The notes beneath the pieces were generated by a model. It ran no database searches. It had not been told where the DNA came from and saw only the letters and a program-made list of their open reading frames with translations. The translations under genes were made by a program, and so were the position numbers. Shown piece by piece: positions 30,951 through 41,275 of a stretch of DNA of 64,000 nucleotides (positions within the stretch are counted from its first letter, which is position 1; the number at the start of each line of letters is the position of its first letter). The DNA is from Bos javanicus (taxonomy: Eukaryota > Chordata > Mammalia > Artiodactyla > Bovidae): the NCBI RefSeq assembly GCF_032452875.1, contig NC_083883.1, positions 53,814,698 through 53,878,697 on the forward strand. Reading direction: 5' to 3'.

Positions 30951-33900
30951 GATATTCTGCAGGCATAATTCCCTGCCCACACATAGCATCTCAGCTACAG
31001 GGGATGGGCTTTGCCTTGACCCCTAAGAGCATAGATACCTTGGATCAGATGAGATTAAGCATGGACTTAATGTCTCAAGATCACAAAGAAGAACTCAGAG
31101 ACTAGTAGAATTTTTTTATTTGCTTTCCATTTGAGGAGTGGAAGAGCAATAGCTCTCAAGTGTGGTAGTAGGACCAGGAACATCAGCACCTGTTTTAACT
31201 GAATCAGTATCTCAAAGCAGAGACCCAGTTCTCCTACAGGTGTGTGGAGATGTTGGATTTACTTTATGTAACTGGCACTAGGGCTGTGGTCAGGTTCAGT
31301 CCCTTGAGGTCCTTGCTCCTGTATGAAACATCTTCCCCAGATGTGCTGTGTCTATTGATCAATGCTGTCCTGAAAGAGCAGTTCACAGTTCTGAGCCCAT
31401 CCCAGCCTAGGAAGCCTTTTCATCCTTTCCTTGTCACTCTCTAAACACCTCTCTTCTCTGTTAACCACTTTCCCGACAGAGAAGTCACTTGACAAACATG
31501 GGGGAATACATTGAAATGTCCTTCTTTGAAGCAAAATATATTCAGCGATAAAGTGTCTCCTTTTGGGATGCCAACATTTTAAGCACTAGGTCATGCACAT
31601 CTTTTAAGATAAATACGGGCAGGAAAGCATTTGGCTAGTATCAAACTTAATGACCCAGTGTTGAGTGAGGAAATTAAAGCACGAACAATACGCTTCTGAC
31701 ATTTCTGCCACCTAGATGGCAGCGGCAGCTTTGCCATCACACACACAACATAAAGAACCTTTCTTCTCAGAGGAAATGCTCAGATGGAGGATCTCTCATT
31801 TTCCATTTAGAAATGTGTCCCAGGCCTGACTCTTTCCTGGGGTGATCCTGTAGAAGCACGTCTCTGCACTTCCAGTGGGTGCGTGTCGGAGCTGATGAAA
31901 GCCAACACTGTTTATCCAACTCCTGGGAAGCCTGGAGCTCCATATTAGCTGCTGTTTGAAACATGGTCCAGAGAAAGTTGAACTAGGTAAGATATGGACA
32001 AGAAATGAACATGCAGAACACAGGGGCTGTTAATATGCTTGGGATGGGGAGAGAGAAAGAAAGGGAAAGAGAGAGAGGTGGTGGGGAGCAGGGAGAGGAG
32101 AGAGAGGTAGCTAGTATTTCTCCACTTGACCATCTTACATTTTTTTTTTTTTTTGCAATGAATTCTCCAGCAGATAATCGGATAAGTAGCTTTCAACAAC
32201 TATGAAAACCCAATTGCTGAAAATTAAAGCAATGCCTTCTCTCCCTCACTTTTTTTTTTCTTTTGGCTTGGTTGTGTACTCTAGGCAAAAGACCCCAGGA
32301 GCCAAACAGCCTGAAGCAGGATTGAGCTGGAGGCCCGGCAGGTAGGAGGCACATCACAGGTGATGCCCACCTATGCACACTACCCAGATTGCAGCGTCTA
32401 CTTCTCAGCTATCGACAAAGTGTTTTTTCCAGCTCCCATGGTGGTTCCAAGGGTCCAGCTCTGTTATAAAAATTGTGAGAGTCGATTCTGTATTTTGACA
32501 GAGTCGAAACTGTCAAGGATCTAGAAGCTTCATCGGCCACTGAATCACGGGAGAGCCTAATGGATGGTTCATTCGTAAACACTCTGATAACACAGTGTCA
32601 ACACATGCTTCTCAGTAAACAACTGTTTTTCATGGACTGATGCTCAGAAGTTAAACTCCAGCTCTCCGGGATGTATCCCATAAGTAAACAGATTTACACT
32701 GGGGTCACTGCTGCTTTCCAAATACAAGATTGCTTTCCAGATCACAGAGAAGTGCAATGTAGTGGTTGAGAAGAAGCCAAGCCTGTCTTTGCTTCTATCT
32801 TCCTTCCTTGCACTGTGCCTCATAGCTGTCAACACTCTCATATTGAATGCCCTTATGTCTGGGGTATCACACTAGACATTTGCTGTATGTTCTATCTAGC
32901 TATTTAGATTCAGATAAAGTCAGCTGTTCATGTCTTCACAGTAGAGCTGGATGGTGAACTTGGATGGTAAACTTTACATTCGCAAGTAACTAAAGCTAGG
33001 AAGTGGAACAGAGCTCTGAACTTAGATCAGACTGCCAAGCTCTGGCCACCTTTCTCCTTTTAGGCCTCTCATACTTCACATGCCCTGGTCCATTCTGATA
33101 TAACAGGGCCAAAGTTCAGACATAGTCAGACAGAAGCATCTCCATGGAACTGAGAGAAAAGGGAGCACTTAGGGAATACAGTGGAGGGATGTAGGGGGAA
33201 TACAGACACAAGTGGGGTGCATATGCAGTAACAGGAGTCTCCCTGGGGTCCCTCAAATCACACAACACACTGGAGTACCATTGCCTAGGTACTAATCCAG
33301 GGAAAGTCTCAGCTTTTGGCTGGTTTGCGTGAAAGCCAAGAATCTCACTGGGGAGGGAGTTGACACCAGTGACTGATAGGCTGGATCACTTCCAGGATAT
33401 CTATGACACTTTCCTTGAAAATCTTCCAAGTTTCCTATAGATGGATGAAGAGCACTGACCATTTATTTAATCGTCTAGAAACTTGCCACTCCCTGCACTG
33501 CCCCCTCCAAAATTTGAACTGGAGACACTGGATGGCTAACAGCCTCAATGGGGAGTTAGTCTACAAGACTTAATTTTCCATTTGAACATCCAGAGGGCTC
33601 CATAACAGTCACATACACCAAATAAACTACACTTAACTGCTAAACCATTTCCACAGACTTCATGAACATGTTCTCTATAACTTTCCACTGTAAAAGATTA
33701 TGTTTAGATCTTTAGCTTTTAAATGGGAACAGCTGCAATGGACTCACAGGCAGCTCTAATGAACAGATGTGTATTTCTAGAGAAATCGATTTTCCTTTTT
33801 ATTATTATGTCACCAAATTTGGTTGACTTCCAAGCAATTTACATTTTAAGTGATGACTCGCTTATGAACTAACAATAATAACTATGTCCTCCAGGTAGGG

Positions 33901-34054
33901 AAATTTATCTCAGCAAAAAGATCTGCTAAGCAATGCAAAATTTTTAGTTATTAGTATTAGCAATATGCCATAAGAAGAAAAGCTAGATTTTACAATGTAA
34001 CTGCAATGCTAGCCACTTCTGCAGTCTCTCCTCAGAGTAAGTCTTTTTGTTTTG
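30951..34054. other. longest repeat-poor interval
   Basis: About 3.1 kb with no young transposon. Weak traces only: a hAT-like scrap at about 31155-31245, a possible antisense MIR end at 32985-33055, a GA-rich tract at 32041-32113, and poly-T runs near 32140 and 32250. At 31707-31722 there is gccacctagatggcag, which resembles a CTCF core with one extra base. No coding exon is recognised. Confidence 0.4.
32041..32113. repeat. GA-rich low-complexity tract
   Basis: Purine-only for most of its length (gagagagaaagaaagggaaa and similar), ending at gaggtagc. It is a simple sequence that also explains the short low-complexity open frame overlapping it. Confidence 0.85.
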
Positions 34055-34270
34055 AGTTGGGGTCCCTGACACCTGGTACTGCAGCCAGTTAGGAACCAGG
34101 CCGCACAGCTGGAGGTGGGCAGAGGGCAAGCAAGCCAAGCTTCCTCTGCTGCTGTCCATCACCTCATTATCACCTGAACCATACCCCACCCCTGCCTCTG
34201 CCCCAGTCCATGGAAAAATTGTCTTCCGTGAAAATGGTTTCTGGTGTTAAGAAGTTTGGGGACCACTGGT
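34055..34270 (+). mobile_element. hAT-type nonautonomous DNA transposon
   Basis: Inverted termini: ttggggtccctgacacc at the left, gtttggggaccactgg at the right. Internal text aggaaccaggccgcacagc and ccatggaaaaattgtcttcc is that of a common mammalian hAT MITE. No transposase. Confidence 0.75.
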
Positions 34271-34293
34271 CTAGAAAGTAGCATATTTTTAAC

Positions 34294-34500
34294 CCAGTAG
34301 TTCTCAACTGGGCTAAGTGATATCTGGAAATATCTAGAGACGTTTTTGATTGCTGTGACTGCGGTGGGGGATGCTGCTGATATTGGTTAGTAGAGGCCAG
34401 GGAAGTTACTAAACATCCTACATGCACAGGGTGTTCCCACAACAAGGAATTATCTTGTCCCAAATATTATTGGTGCCAAGGTTGTAAAACATTGCTGTTG
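34294..34500 (+). mobile_element. MER5A-type hAT-Charlie MITE
   Basis: cagtagttctcaactggg, atctagagacgtttttgattg, agtagaggccagggaag, aaacatcctacatgcacagg, ggtgccaaggttg follow the MER5A order. Confidence 0.88.
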
Positions 34501-34629
34501 AGTTGAATTAAGTTGAGCTGTTGAGTTTCCCTACAAAGATATGCTTAAGTCTGGACCCTCAGAATGTGACCTTATTTGGAATAAGGATCACTGCAGGTGT
34601 AATGAGTTAAGAGGAGGTCATATTGGAAT

Positions 34630-34916
34630 CGGAGAAGGCAATGGCACCCCACTCCAGTACTCTTGCCTGGAAAATCCCATGGACGGAGGAGCCTGGTAGG
34701 CTGCAGTCCATGGGGTCGCTAGGAGTCGGACACGACTGAGCGACTTCACTTTCACTTTTCACTTTCACGCATTGGAGAAGGAAATGGCAACCCACTCCAG
34801 TGTTCTTGCCTGGAGAATCCCAGGGACAGAGGAGCCTGGTGGGCTGCTGTCTACGGGGTCACACAGAGTCGGACACGACTGAAGCGACTTAGCAGCAGCA
34901 GCAGCAGCAGCAGCAG
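34630..34916 (+). mobile_element. BOV-A2 dimeric SINE with (AGC)9 tail
   Basis: Full dimer starting cggagaaggcaatggc; very close to the consensus as I know it. Tail is nine pure AGC units at 34891-34917. A perfect 11-bp duplication catattggaat lies at 34619-34629 and 34917-34927. Confidence 0.97.
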
Positions 34917-34983
34917 CATATTGGAATAGGGTGAGTCCTTCATCCAATGTGACTGGTGTCTTTTTATAAGTGGAGGAAAGATG

Positions 34984-35270
34984 GACTTCCCTGGTAGTCC
35001 AGTGGTTAAGAATATGCCTTCCAGTGTAGGGGACACAGGTTCAATCCCTGGTCTGGGAAGATCCCACATGACTTGGAGCAGCTAAGCCCATATGCCACAA
35101 CTACTGAGCCAGTGCTCTAGAGCCTCAGCTCCACAATGAAGCCACACTGGTGAGAAGCCTGCACGCCACAACTGGAGAGCAGCCCCCAGCACCACAACTA
35201 GAAAAAGCCCATGCACAGCAACAGAGAACCCACGCAGGCAAAAATGAATGAATAAATCCCACTGAAAAAA
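34984..35270 (+). mobile_element. CHR-type tRNA-Glu SINE, long body
   Basis: gacttccctggtagtccagtg head, caatccctggtctggg, body repeats (ccacaactactgagcc), tail aatgaatgaataaatccc. Flanked by short aaagatg copies at about 34976-34982 and 35269-35275. Confidence 0.9.
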
Positions 35271-35413
35271 AGATGAGGTAAGACAACATGAAGACAGACA
35301 CAAGGGACAGCACCGTCTGAAAATGGACGCAGAGATGGGAGCGGAGCTGCCGTGAGCCCACGCGTGCAGGCAGTCACCGGAAACTGGAAAAGGCCAGGAA
35401 GGGTCCTTCCCCA

Positions 35414-35620
35414 GAGGCTTCATGGCTCGGACGGTAAAGACACTGCCTCTAGTGCAGGAGACTGGGTTCGATCCCTGGGTCAGGAAGATCCTCTAGAGAA
35501 GGGAATGGCAACCCACTCCAGTATTCTGGTCTGAAGAATTCCATGGACAGAGGAGCCTGGTGGGCTACAGTCCATAGGATCACAGAGAATTGGACATGGC
35601 TGAGCAACTGTCTCTTTCAC
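35414..35620 (+). mobile_element. Bov-tA SINE
   Basis: Sense copy from ggcttcatggctcggacgg to tgagcaactgtctctttcac, inserted near the last third of the MLT1 LTR. Confidence 0.93.
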
Positions 35621-35902
35621 AGGGATCATGGCCCTGCTGCCGCCTTGATTTCAGACTTCTGGACTCCAGAACTCCAAGAGAATACCTTTATTTTAAATCA
35701 CTCCATTGGTGGTCTCTTCTTACAGCAGCCCTAGGAAACTTATACACTTCCTTTAAACCAGTAAAACTTTCTTTTTCTTAGAAAGGTCATAGTCATATTT
35801 TACTAAGAAAATACACTGTTTCCTCATCATGAATCCCTTCCCCATACATTATTTTGCTAAATATCTCTGTTAGGCAGACATCACGACTCTCCTTGTAGAG
35901 AT

Positions 35903-36117
35903 GTGCTGTGCTCTGCTCAGTCTGTTGTGTCTGACTCTTTGTGACCCCATGGAACTGCAGCTTGCCAGGCTCCTCTGCCTGGGATTTTCCAGGCAAGAAT
36001 ACTGGAGTGGGTTGTCATTTCCTCCTCCAGGGGATCTTCTCAACCCAGGGATCGAACTCGCGTCTCCTGTGTCTCCTGCATTGCAAGGGGATTCTTTATC
36101 ACTGAGCCACTGGGGAG
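35903..36117 (-). mobile_element. Bov-tA SINE
   Basis: Reverse full-length copy. A perfect 12-bp target duplication ccttgtagagat lies at 35891-35902 and 36118-36129. Confidence 0.97.
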
Positions 36118-36129
36118 CCTTGTAGAGAT

Positions 36130-36157
36130 ATTAATTAATTAATTAATTAATTAATGA
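36130..36157. repeat. (ATTA)n microsatellite
   Basis: About six uninterrupted ATTA units followed by ATGA, directly after the right target duplication of the Bov-tA copy. Confidence 0.9.
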
Positions 36158-36159
36158 CA

Positions 36160-36395
36160 GCAGTAGTTGCCATTTCTCCAGAGCTTACACATGCCAGCCT
36201 CCCTGCTATGATTTTTACAATCGTCATCTCACGTGATTGTTGCCATGACCCTGGGGGACAGTTGCCATGCTTACTTCATTTTGCAGTGAAGAAAACTGAG
36301 GCACAGAAAGGTAAAGTGCATTTCCTAAGGTCCCACAGGCAGTAAGTGTAGGAAATTTCAAACCCAGTAAGACTCTAGAGCCTGAACTCTACCAC
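36160..36395 (-). mobile_element. MIR SINE
   Basis: Antisense MIR: ttctccagagcttacacatg, attttgcagtgaagaaaac, tgaggcacagaaaggtaaag, aaggtcccacaggcagtaag. Confidence 0.75.
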
Positions 36396-36485
36396 AAGCT
36401 CTCTGGCTCTGAAGTGCAGCCAGTCAATGGCAATGGCAGGCCCCTGCCCAGCCAAACTCCTTGGTCTTGTTAAGAACACACCTCT

Positions 36486-36662
36486 GGGACTTCCCTGGTG
36501 GTCCAGCAGTTGAGACACCATGCTCCTAGTGCAGGGGGCTTGGATGCGATCCCTGGTCAGGGAACTAGATCCTTGCATGTGGCAACTAAAGATCTTGCAT
36601 GCCACAACTGAAAACCCCATGTCCTGCAACCGAGACCCAGCACAGCCAAAATACAAAGCAAA
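36486..36662 (+). mobile_element. CHR-type tRNA-Glu SINE, short body
   Basis: gggacttccctggtggtccag head, cgatccctggtcaggg, tail agccaaaatacaaagc. A perfect 11-bp duplication aacacacctct lies at 36475-36485 and 36663-36673. Confidence 0.96.
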
Positions 36663-36878
36663 AACACACCTCTAATGAAGAGGGAGTCTTAGTATAATGC
36701 AGTTCCAGAACCTCCTCCCACAAGAACGGGGTTCTGAGGCAAAAGGAGAGTGGAATCATTTCATACTATATCCCTCTCTTTGAGACTTAAAAATGTTTAT
36801 TAATAAAGGCTCTGATAATGTGTGCATTTGCAAAAGACTACTAAACCCTGTTTGTTGTGTTAATCCAGTAAGAGCAAT

Positions 36879-36906
36879 TTGGGGAACCAGTAATTTGGTT
36901 CCCCAA
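36879..36906. repeat. perfect short inverted repeat
   Basis: Arms TTGGGGAACC (36879-36888) and GGTTCCCCAA (36897-36906) around an 8-base loop. Its function is unknown; there is no T-run, so it is not a terminator-like structure. Confidence 0.85.
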
Positions 36907-36950
36907 GTTATTTGGCCATGAAAATATTTATTCTTTTGTAGGACACTATT

Positions 36951-38009
36951 GACTATGCCAAAGCCTTTGCCTGTGTGGATCACAATAAACTGTGGAAAAT
37001 TCTGAAAGAGATGGGAATACCAGACCACCTGACTTGCTTCTTGAGAAACCTATGTGCAGATCAGGATGCAACAGGTAGAACTGGACATGGAACAACAGAC
37101 TGGTTCCAAATAGGAAAAGGACTACGTCAAGGCTGTATACTGTCACCCTGCTTATTTAACTTATATGCAGAGTACATCATGAGAAACGCTGGGCTGGAAG
37201 AAGCACAAGCTGGAATCAAGATTGTCGGGAGAAACATCAATAACCTCAGATATGCAGATGACACCACCCTTATGGCAGAAAGTGAAGAGGAACTAAAAAG
37301 CCTCTTGATGAAGGTGAAAGAGGAGAGTGAAAAAGTTGGCTTAAAGCTCAACATTCAGAAAACTAAGATCATGGCATCTGGTCCCATCACTTCATGGCAA
37401 ATAGTTGGAGAAACAGTGGAAACAGTGTCAGACTTTATTTTGGGGGGCTCCCAAATCACTGCAGATGGTGATTGCAGCCATGAAAATAAAAGACACTTAC
37501 TCCTTGGAAGGAAAGTTATGGCCAACCTAGATAGCATATTCAAAAGCAGAGACATTACTTTGCCAACAAAGGTCCATCTAGTCAAGGCTATGGTTTTTCC
37601 AGTGGTCATGTATGGATGTGAGAGTTGGACTGTAAAGAAAGTTGAGTGCTAAAGAATTGATGCTTTTGAACTGTGGTGTTGGAGAAGACTCTTGAGAGTC
37701 CCTTGGACTGCAAGGAGATCCAACCAGTCCATTCTGAAGGAGATCAGCCCTGGGATTTATTTGGAAGGAATGATGCTAAAGTTGAAACTCCAGTACTTTG
37801 GCCACCTCATGCAAAGAGTTGACTCATTGGAAAAGACTCTGATGCTGGGAGGGATTGAGGGCAGGAGGAGAAGGGGACGACAGAAGATGAGATGGCTGGA
37901 TGGCATCACTGACTCGATGGACGTGAGTCTGAGTGAACTCTGGGAGTTGGTGATGGACAGGGAGGCCTGGCGTGCTACAATTCATGGGGTTGCAAAGAGT
38001 CAGACATGA
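36951..38009 (+). pseudogene. BovB ORF2 reverse-transcriptase remnant
   Basis: ORF2 encodes the endonuclease/reverse transcriptase that copies BovB RNA at the target site and also mobilises Bov-tA-type SINEs. Only the RT palm to C-terminus remains. One frame runs from DYAKAFACVDHNKLW through the catalytic YADD (37251-37262) and the post-RT region (SDFILGGSQITADGDCSH) to the basic RRRRGRQK stretch. It is broken by an in-frame TAA at 37650-37652, where the family has Arg. It ends at TGA 38007-38009 instead of four codons later, also at an Arg position. The endonuclease domain is absent, so it cannot move itself. Confidence 0.9.
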
Positions 38010-38033
38010 CTGAGCGACTGAACTGAACTGAGC
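36951..38033 (+). mobile_element. BovB LINE, 5'-truncated, best-preserved copy
   Basis: Begins within the RT domain (gactatgccaaagcc) and ends in a short ACTGA tail (about 38021-38033). An 8-bp repeat acactatt at 36943-36950 and 38034-38041 is the likely target duplication. Subfamily signature EGMMLKLKLQ is the younger type. The ORF2 frame runs almost the whole length (see the overlapping pseudogene entry). Confidence 0.96.
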
Positions 38034-38122
38034 ACACTATTATTAATATTATCTAGATCAGGGAGCAGCAAAATTTTTCTGTAACGGACCGGTGACTATT
38101 TTAGGCTTTGTAGGCCACATAT

Positions 38123-38401
38123 CGAAGAAGGCAATGGTGACCCACTCCAGTACTCTTGCCTGGAAAATCCCATGGAAGGAGGAGCCTGGTGGGCTGCAGT
38201 CCATGGGGTCATTAAGAGTCGGACACGACTGAGCGACTTTACTTTCACTTTTTACTTTCATGCATTGGAGAAGGAAATGGCAACCCACTCCAGTGTTCTT
38301 GCCTGGAGAATCCCAGGGACGGGGGAGCCTGGTGGGCTGCCATCTATGGGGTCGCACAGAGTGGGACATGACTGAAGTGACTTAGCAGCATCAGCAGCAT
38401 C
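38123..38401 (+). mobile_element. BOV-A2 dimeric SINE
   Basis: Full dimer; tail agcagcatcagcagcatc. A perfect 11-bp duplication aggccacatat lies at 38112-38122 and 38402-38412. Confidence 0.97.
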
Positions 38402-38478
38402 AGGCCACATATGGTCTCTGTCACTTATTTATCTTTTCTTTAAACAAGCCTTTAAAAATGTAAAAACCATTCTTAGCT

Positions 38479-38673
38479 TGTGCTCAGTCATCAAGCCCCA
38501 TGGACTGTAGCTCACCAAGCTCCTGTGCCTGTGGAATTTTCCAGGCAAGAATATTGGAGTGGGTTGCCATTTTCTACTCCAGGGGATCTTCCCGACCCAG
38601 GGATCAAACGCACGTAGCTTGCATCTCCTGCATTGGCAGGTGGATTCTTTACAACTAGCACCACCTGAGTAAT
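38479..38673 (-). mobile_element. Bov-tA SINE
   Basis: Reverse copy lacking part of the tail. A perfect 12-bp duplication ccattcttagct lies at 38467-38478 and 38674-38685. Confidence 0.96.
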
Positions 38674-38770
38674 CCATTCTTAGCTAGAGGGTCATAAATT
38701 TAAAAAAAGCCAGCTGTTGGCCAAAATTGGCCTTCTGAAATTGGCCTGACACCCCTAGACTCCTCTAGAA

Positions 38771-39474
38771 GGACTCCTCTAGAAGGACAGAGTTCAGAAT
38801 ACAAACGGAAGACAACTTTTTGATATACTGTTTTTCATTAGGACAACATTGAGAAATTCATTGTTAGATGTCCAGGAACAGAAAACCACAATTCTCTACG
38901 TTACTACTGTTCTGTGTAGCAGATGAGAAAATAAAAATCTGAGCAGTACCTTGTTTTGGATTGAGATTCCTCCCTTAGAAGGAAAATGACTCATGGCCAG
39001 AGGGTGAGTGGGTGTGAGCTTACACCTACTCAGACCCTTGAAATGTCCTTCTACCCATGAGGTGGGCGATGGGGATGTTTAAACATTGTCTCGACATTAG
39101 GCAGATGATTTTCTCTCTGTCTACCAGGCTAAGGTGGATGCTTGCCAGGAGTAGTTTATAGAGATTCCAGCTATTTCAGAGTTCCCAATTGCCAACCTTA
39201 GCAGGATAATGAGGACTTTTATGGGCACCAAATTGATTTCCTTTAAAAATGCAACCATGGCTCCCTGGAGTTTCACTCCAGGGCTTTCTGGAGCCAGGAT
39301 GTCATCTTGGAGATCTATTGAGAGGTAGTTGCTTCTTTGTGGAGGAAATATCATGTAAGATAAATCATGGGCTATCAGGCAAGACTTAGAATCCTGTGTG
39401 AGCTCTGTGAGCACTTCACTGAAGGACCTCCTGGAGGCAGAGCCTCCTTTCTGTGTCAGTTTCACTATCTGTAG
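38771..39474. other. no recognised repeat; a 14-bp tandem duplication at the left edge
   Basis: actcctctagaagg is repeated perfectly at 38759-38772 and 38773-38786. The remainder, including a 114-codon minus-strand frame at 39121-39465, carries nothing I recognise. Confidence 0.4.
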
Positions 39475-39756
39475 GTGAGAAGTGGTGTCTCATTTTGGCT
39501 TAAATTTGCAATTTTCCTACTGATATTGAGCACAGATGCTGAACACATTATCACATCTTTATTGATCATTTATATACCTTCTTGTATGAACTATTAGCTG
39601 TCTATTCAAGTGTTTGACCCCTCTTTAAAAATTGAGTTGTCTTTTTATTACTGATTTATAGAATTTTCTTACATATTCTAGATACAAGTCTTTTGTTAGA
39701 GACATTGTGAAGTTTTCCTTTCAGCTTATGGACTGTCTTTGCATTTTCTTAATGGT

Positions 39757-39918
39757 GTCTTTTTAAAAATTATTTTGTTATTGTTATTTTATTTATTTTT
39801 ACTTTTTTTGGCCATGCTATTCATCATGAGGGACCTTAGTTCCCTGACCTGGGCTTGAACCTGTGCCCCTGAATTGGAAGCATGGAGTCTTAACCACTGG
39901 ACCCCCAGGGAAGCCCCC
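39757..39918 (-). mobile_element. CHR-type tRNA-Glu SINE
   Basis: T-rich tail complement, then ttggccatgctattcatc and the head ending cagggaagccccc. A perfect 9-bp duplication cttaatggt lies at 39748-39756 and 39919-39927. Confidence 0.93.
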
Positions 39919-40113
39919 CTTAATGGTAAGAGAACATCTCTTATCTCTTTCGATAAAAGAACAATTTTAAGTCTAATTTATCAATCTTCTTTCATGTTTT
40001 GTGCTTTCTATGCTCTATCCAAGAAATCTTTGCCTAACTTGAGGTTGCGAAAATATTTCCCCATGTTCTCTTATAAAAATTTTATAGTTTGTGTCATTTA
40101 TATTATTAGGCTT

Positions 40114-40318
40114 GGGCTTCTCTGGAGGCTCAGATAATAAAGAATTTGCCTTCAATGTGGGAGACCTGGGTTCGATCCCTGGATGGGGAAGATTCCCTGG
40201 AGAAGTGAATGGCTACCCACTCCAGTATTCTTGCCTGGAGCATTCCATGAACAAAGGAGCCTAGCGTGCTACAGTGCATAGGGTCTCAAAGAATTGGACA
40301 TGACTGAGTAACATTTAT
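40114..40318 (+). mobile_element. Bov-tA SINE
   Basis: Sense copy gggcttctctggaggctc to catgactgagtaacattta. It lies immediately left of a reverse BovB, so the two related tails face each other. Confidence 0.92.
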
Positions 40319-40321
40319 CAA

Positions 40322-40845
40322 TTCAGTTCAGCCGCTCAGTCGTATCCAACTCTTTGCGAATGAACTGCAGCATGCCAGGCCTCCCTGTCCGTCACCAACT
40401 GGAGTTCACCCAAACTCATGTTCATTGAGTCGGTGATGCCATCCAACCATCTCATCCTCTGTCGTCCCCTTCTCCTCCTGCCCTCAATCTTTCCCAGCAT
40501 CAAGGTCTTTTCAAATGAGTCAGCTCTCCGCATCAGGTGGCCAAAGTATCGGAGTCTCAGCTTCAACATCAGTCCTTCTGATGAACACCCGGGACTGATC
40601 CCCTTTAGGATGGACTGCTGGATCTCCTTGCAGTCCAAGGGACTCTCAAGAGTCTTATCCAACACCACAGTTCAAAAGCATCAATTCTTCAGTGCTCAGC
40701 TTTCTTCACAGTCCAACTCTCATATCCATACATGACCACTGGAAAAACCATAGCCTTGACTAGATGGACCTTTGTTGACAAAGTAATGTCTCTGCTTTTT
40801 AATATGCTATCTAGGTTGGTCATAACTTTCCTTCCAATGAGTAAG
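40322..40845 (-). mobile_element. BovB LINE 3' fragment
   Basis: Reverse copy from the ttcagttcagccgctcag tail to ataactttccttccaatgag. The minus-strand peptide EGLMLKLRLRYFGHL and LGKIEG marks the older type. A 1-base loss near 40415 and an internal deletion make it noncoding. Confidence 0.94.
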
Positions 40846-41078
40846 GACTAATATTTATAATCTATCACAAATTAATTTTTGTGTATAGTATAAGGTAGGT
40901 ATTAAAGCTGTACCCCCTGCCCAAGATATCCAGTTGTTTTGGCCCTTTTTCTTGAGAAAATTTTCCTTTTCCCCTTGAAATGGTTTGGCATTCTTGTCAA
41001 CCATATATGTGTGTATCTATTTATATTCCTGAGTCTCCAGTCTTAAAATGTCACACTATCTTGATCACTGTAAGTTTA

Positions 41079-41275
41079 TATTTTATTAAAAAAATTTTTT
41101 TAAGTGGACCATTTGAAAAGTTTCTGTTAAATTTGTTACAATATTGCTTCCTTTTTTTGTGTGTTCTTTTTGGCTGAGAGGTATGTGGGATCTTAGTTCT
41201 CCAATCAGGGATTGAACCACACCTGCTGTATTGGAAGGCGAATTCTTTGCCACTTGACTACCCAGAATGTCCCAG
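41079..41275 (-). mobile_element. CHR-type tRNA-Glu SINE, short-body form
   Basis: tttgttacaatattgcttcc block and head complement ending cccagaatgtccc. A 14-bp target duplication with two mismatches flanks it: tcactgtaagttta (41065-41078) against tcactataacttta (41276-41289). Confidence 0.9.

Larger units (their letters stand above)
34519..35746 (+). mobile_element. MLT1-type MaLR LTR broken by three SINEs
   Basis: LTR segments: 34519-34629 (gaccctcagaatgtgacc), 34917-34983 (gtgactggtgtctttttata), 35271-35413 (agacagacacaagggac) and 35621-35746 (gccgccttgatttcagac, aagagaataccttta, agcccta). Removing a BOV-A2, a CHR and a Bov-tA restores one continuous LTR of about 450 bp. Confidence 0.88.
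38050..38770 (+). mobile_element. hAT-type MITE split by two SINEs
   Basis: atcagggagcagcaaaattt, gactattttaggctttgtagg, then, after a BOV-A2, gccacatatggtctctgtc. After a Bov-tA it ends ggccttctgaaattggcctg. The pieces join into one old DNA-transposon remnant. The right end is uncertain. Confidence 0.65.

Noticed and set aside
32005..32205. Frame with Glu/Arg repeats
   Set aside because: Low-complexity translation of the GA-rich tract.
35082..35423. 113-codon minus-strand frame with Cys-rich and hydrophobic sequence
   Set aside because: It overlaps a CHR SINE and part of an MLT1 LTR; Cys and Ala runs come from the antisense SINE body.
39121..39465. 114-codon minus-strand frame
   Set aside because: No recognisable domain, no start or splice context; treated as chance.
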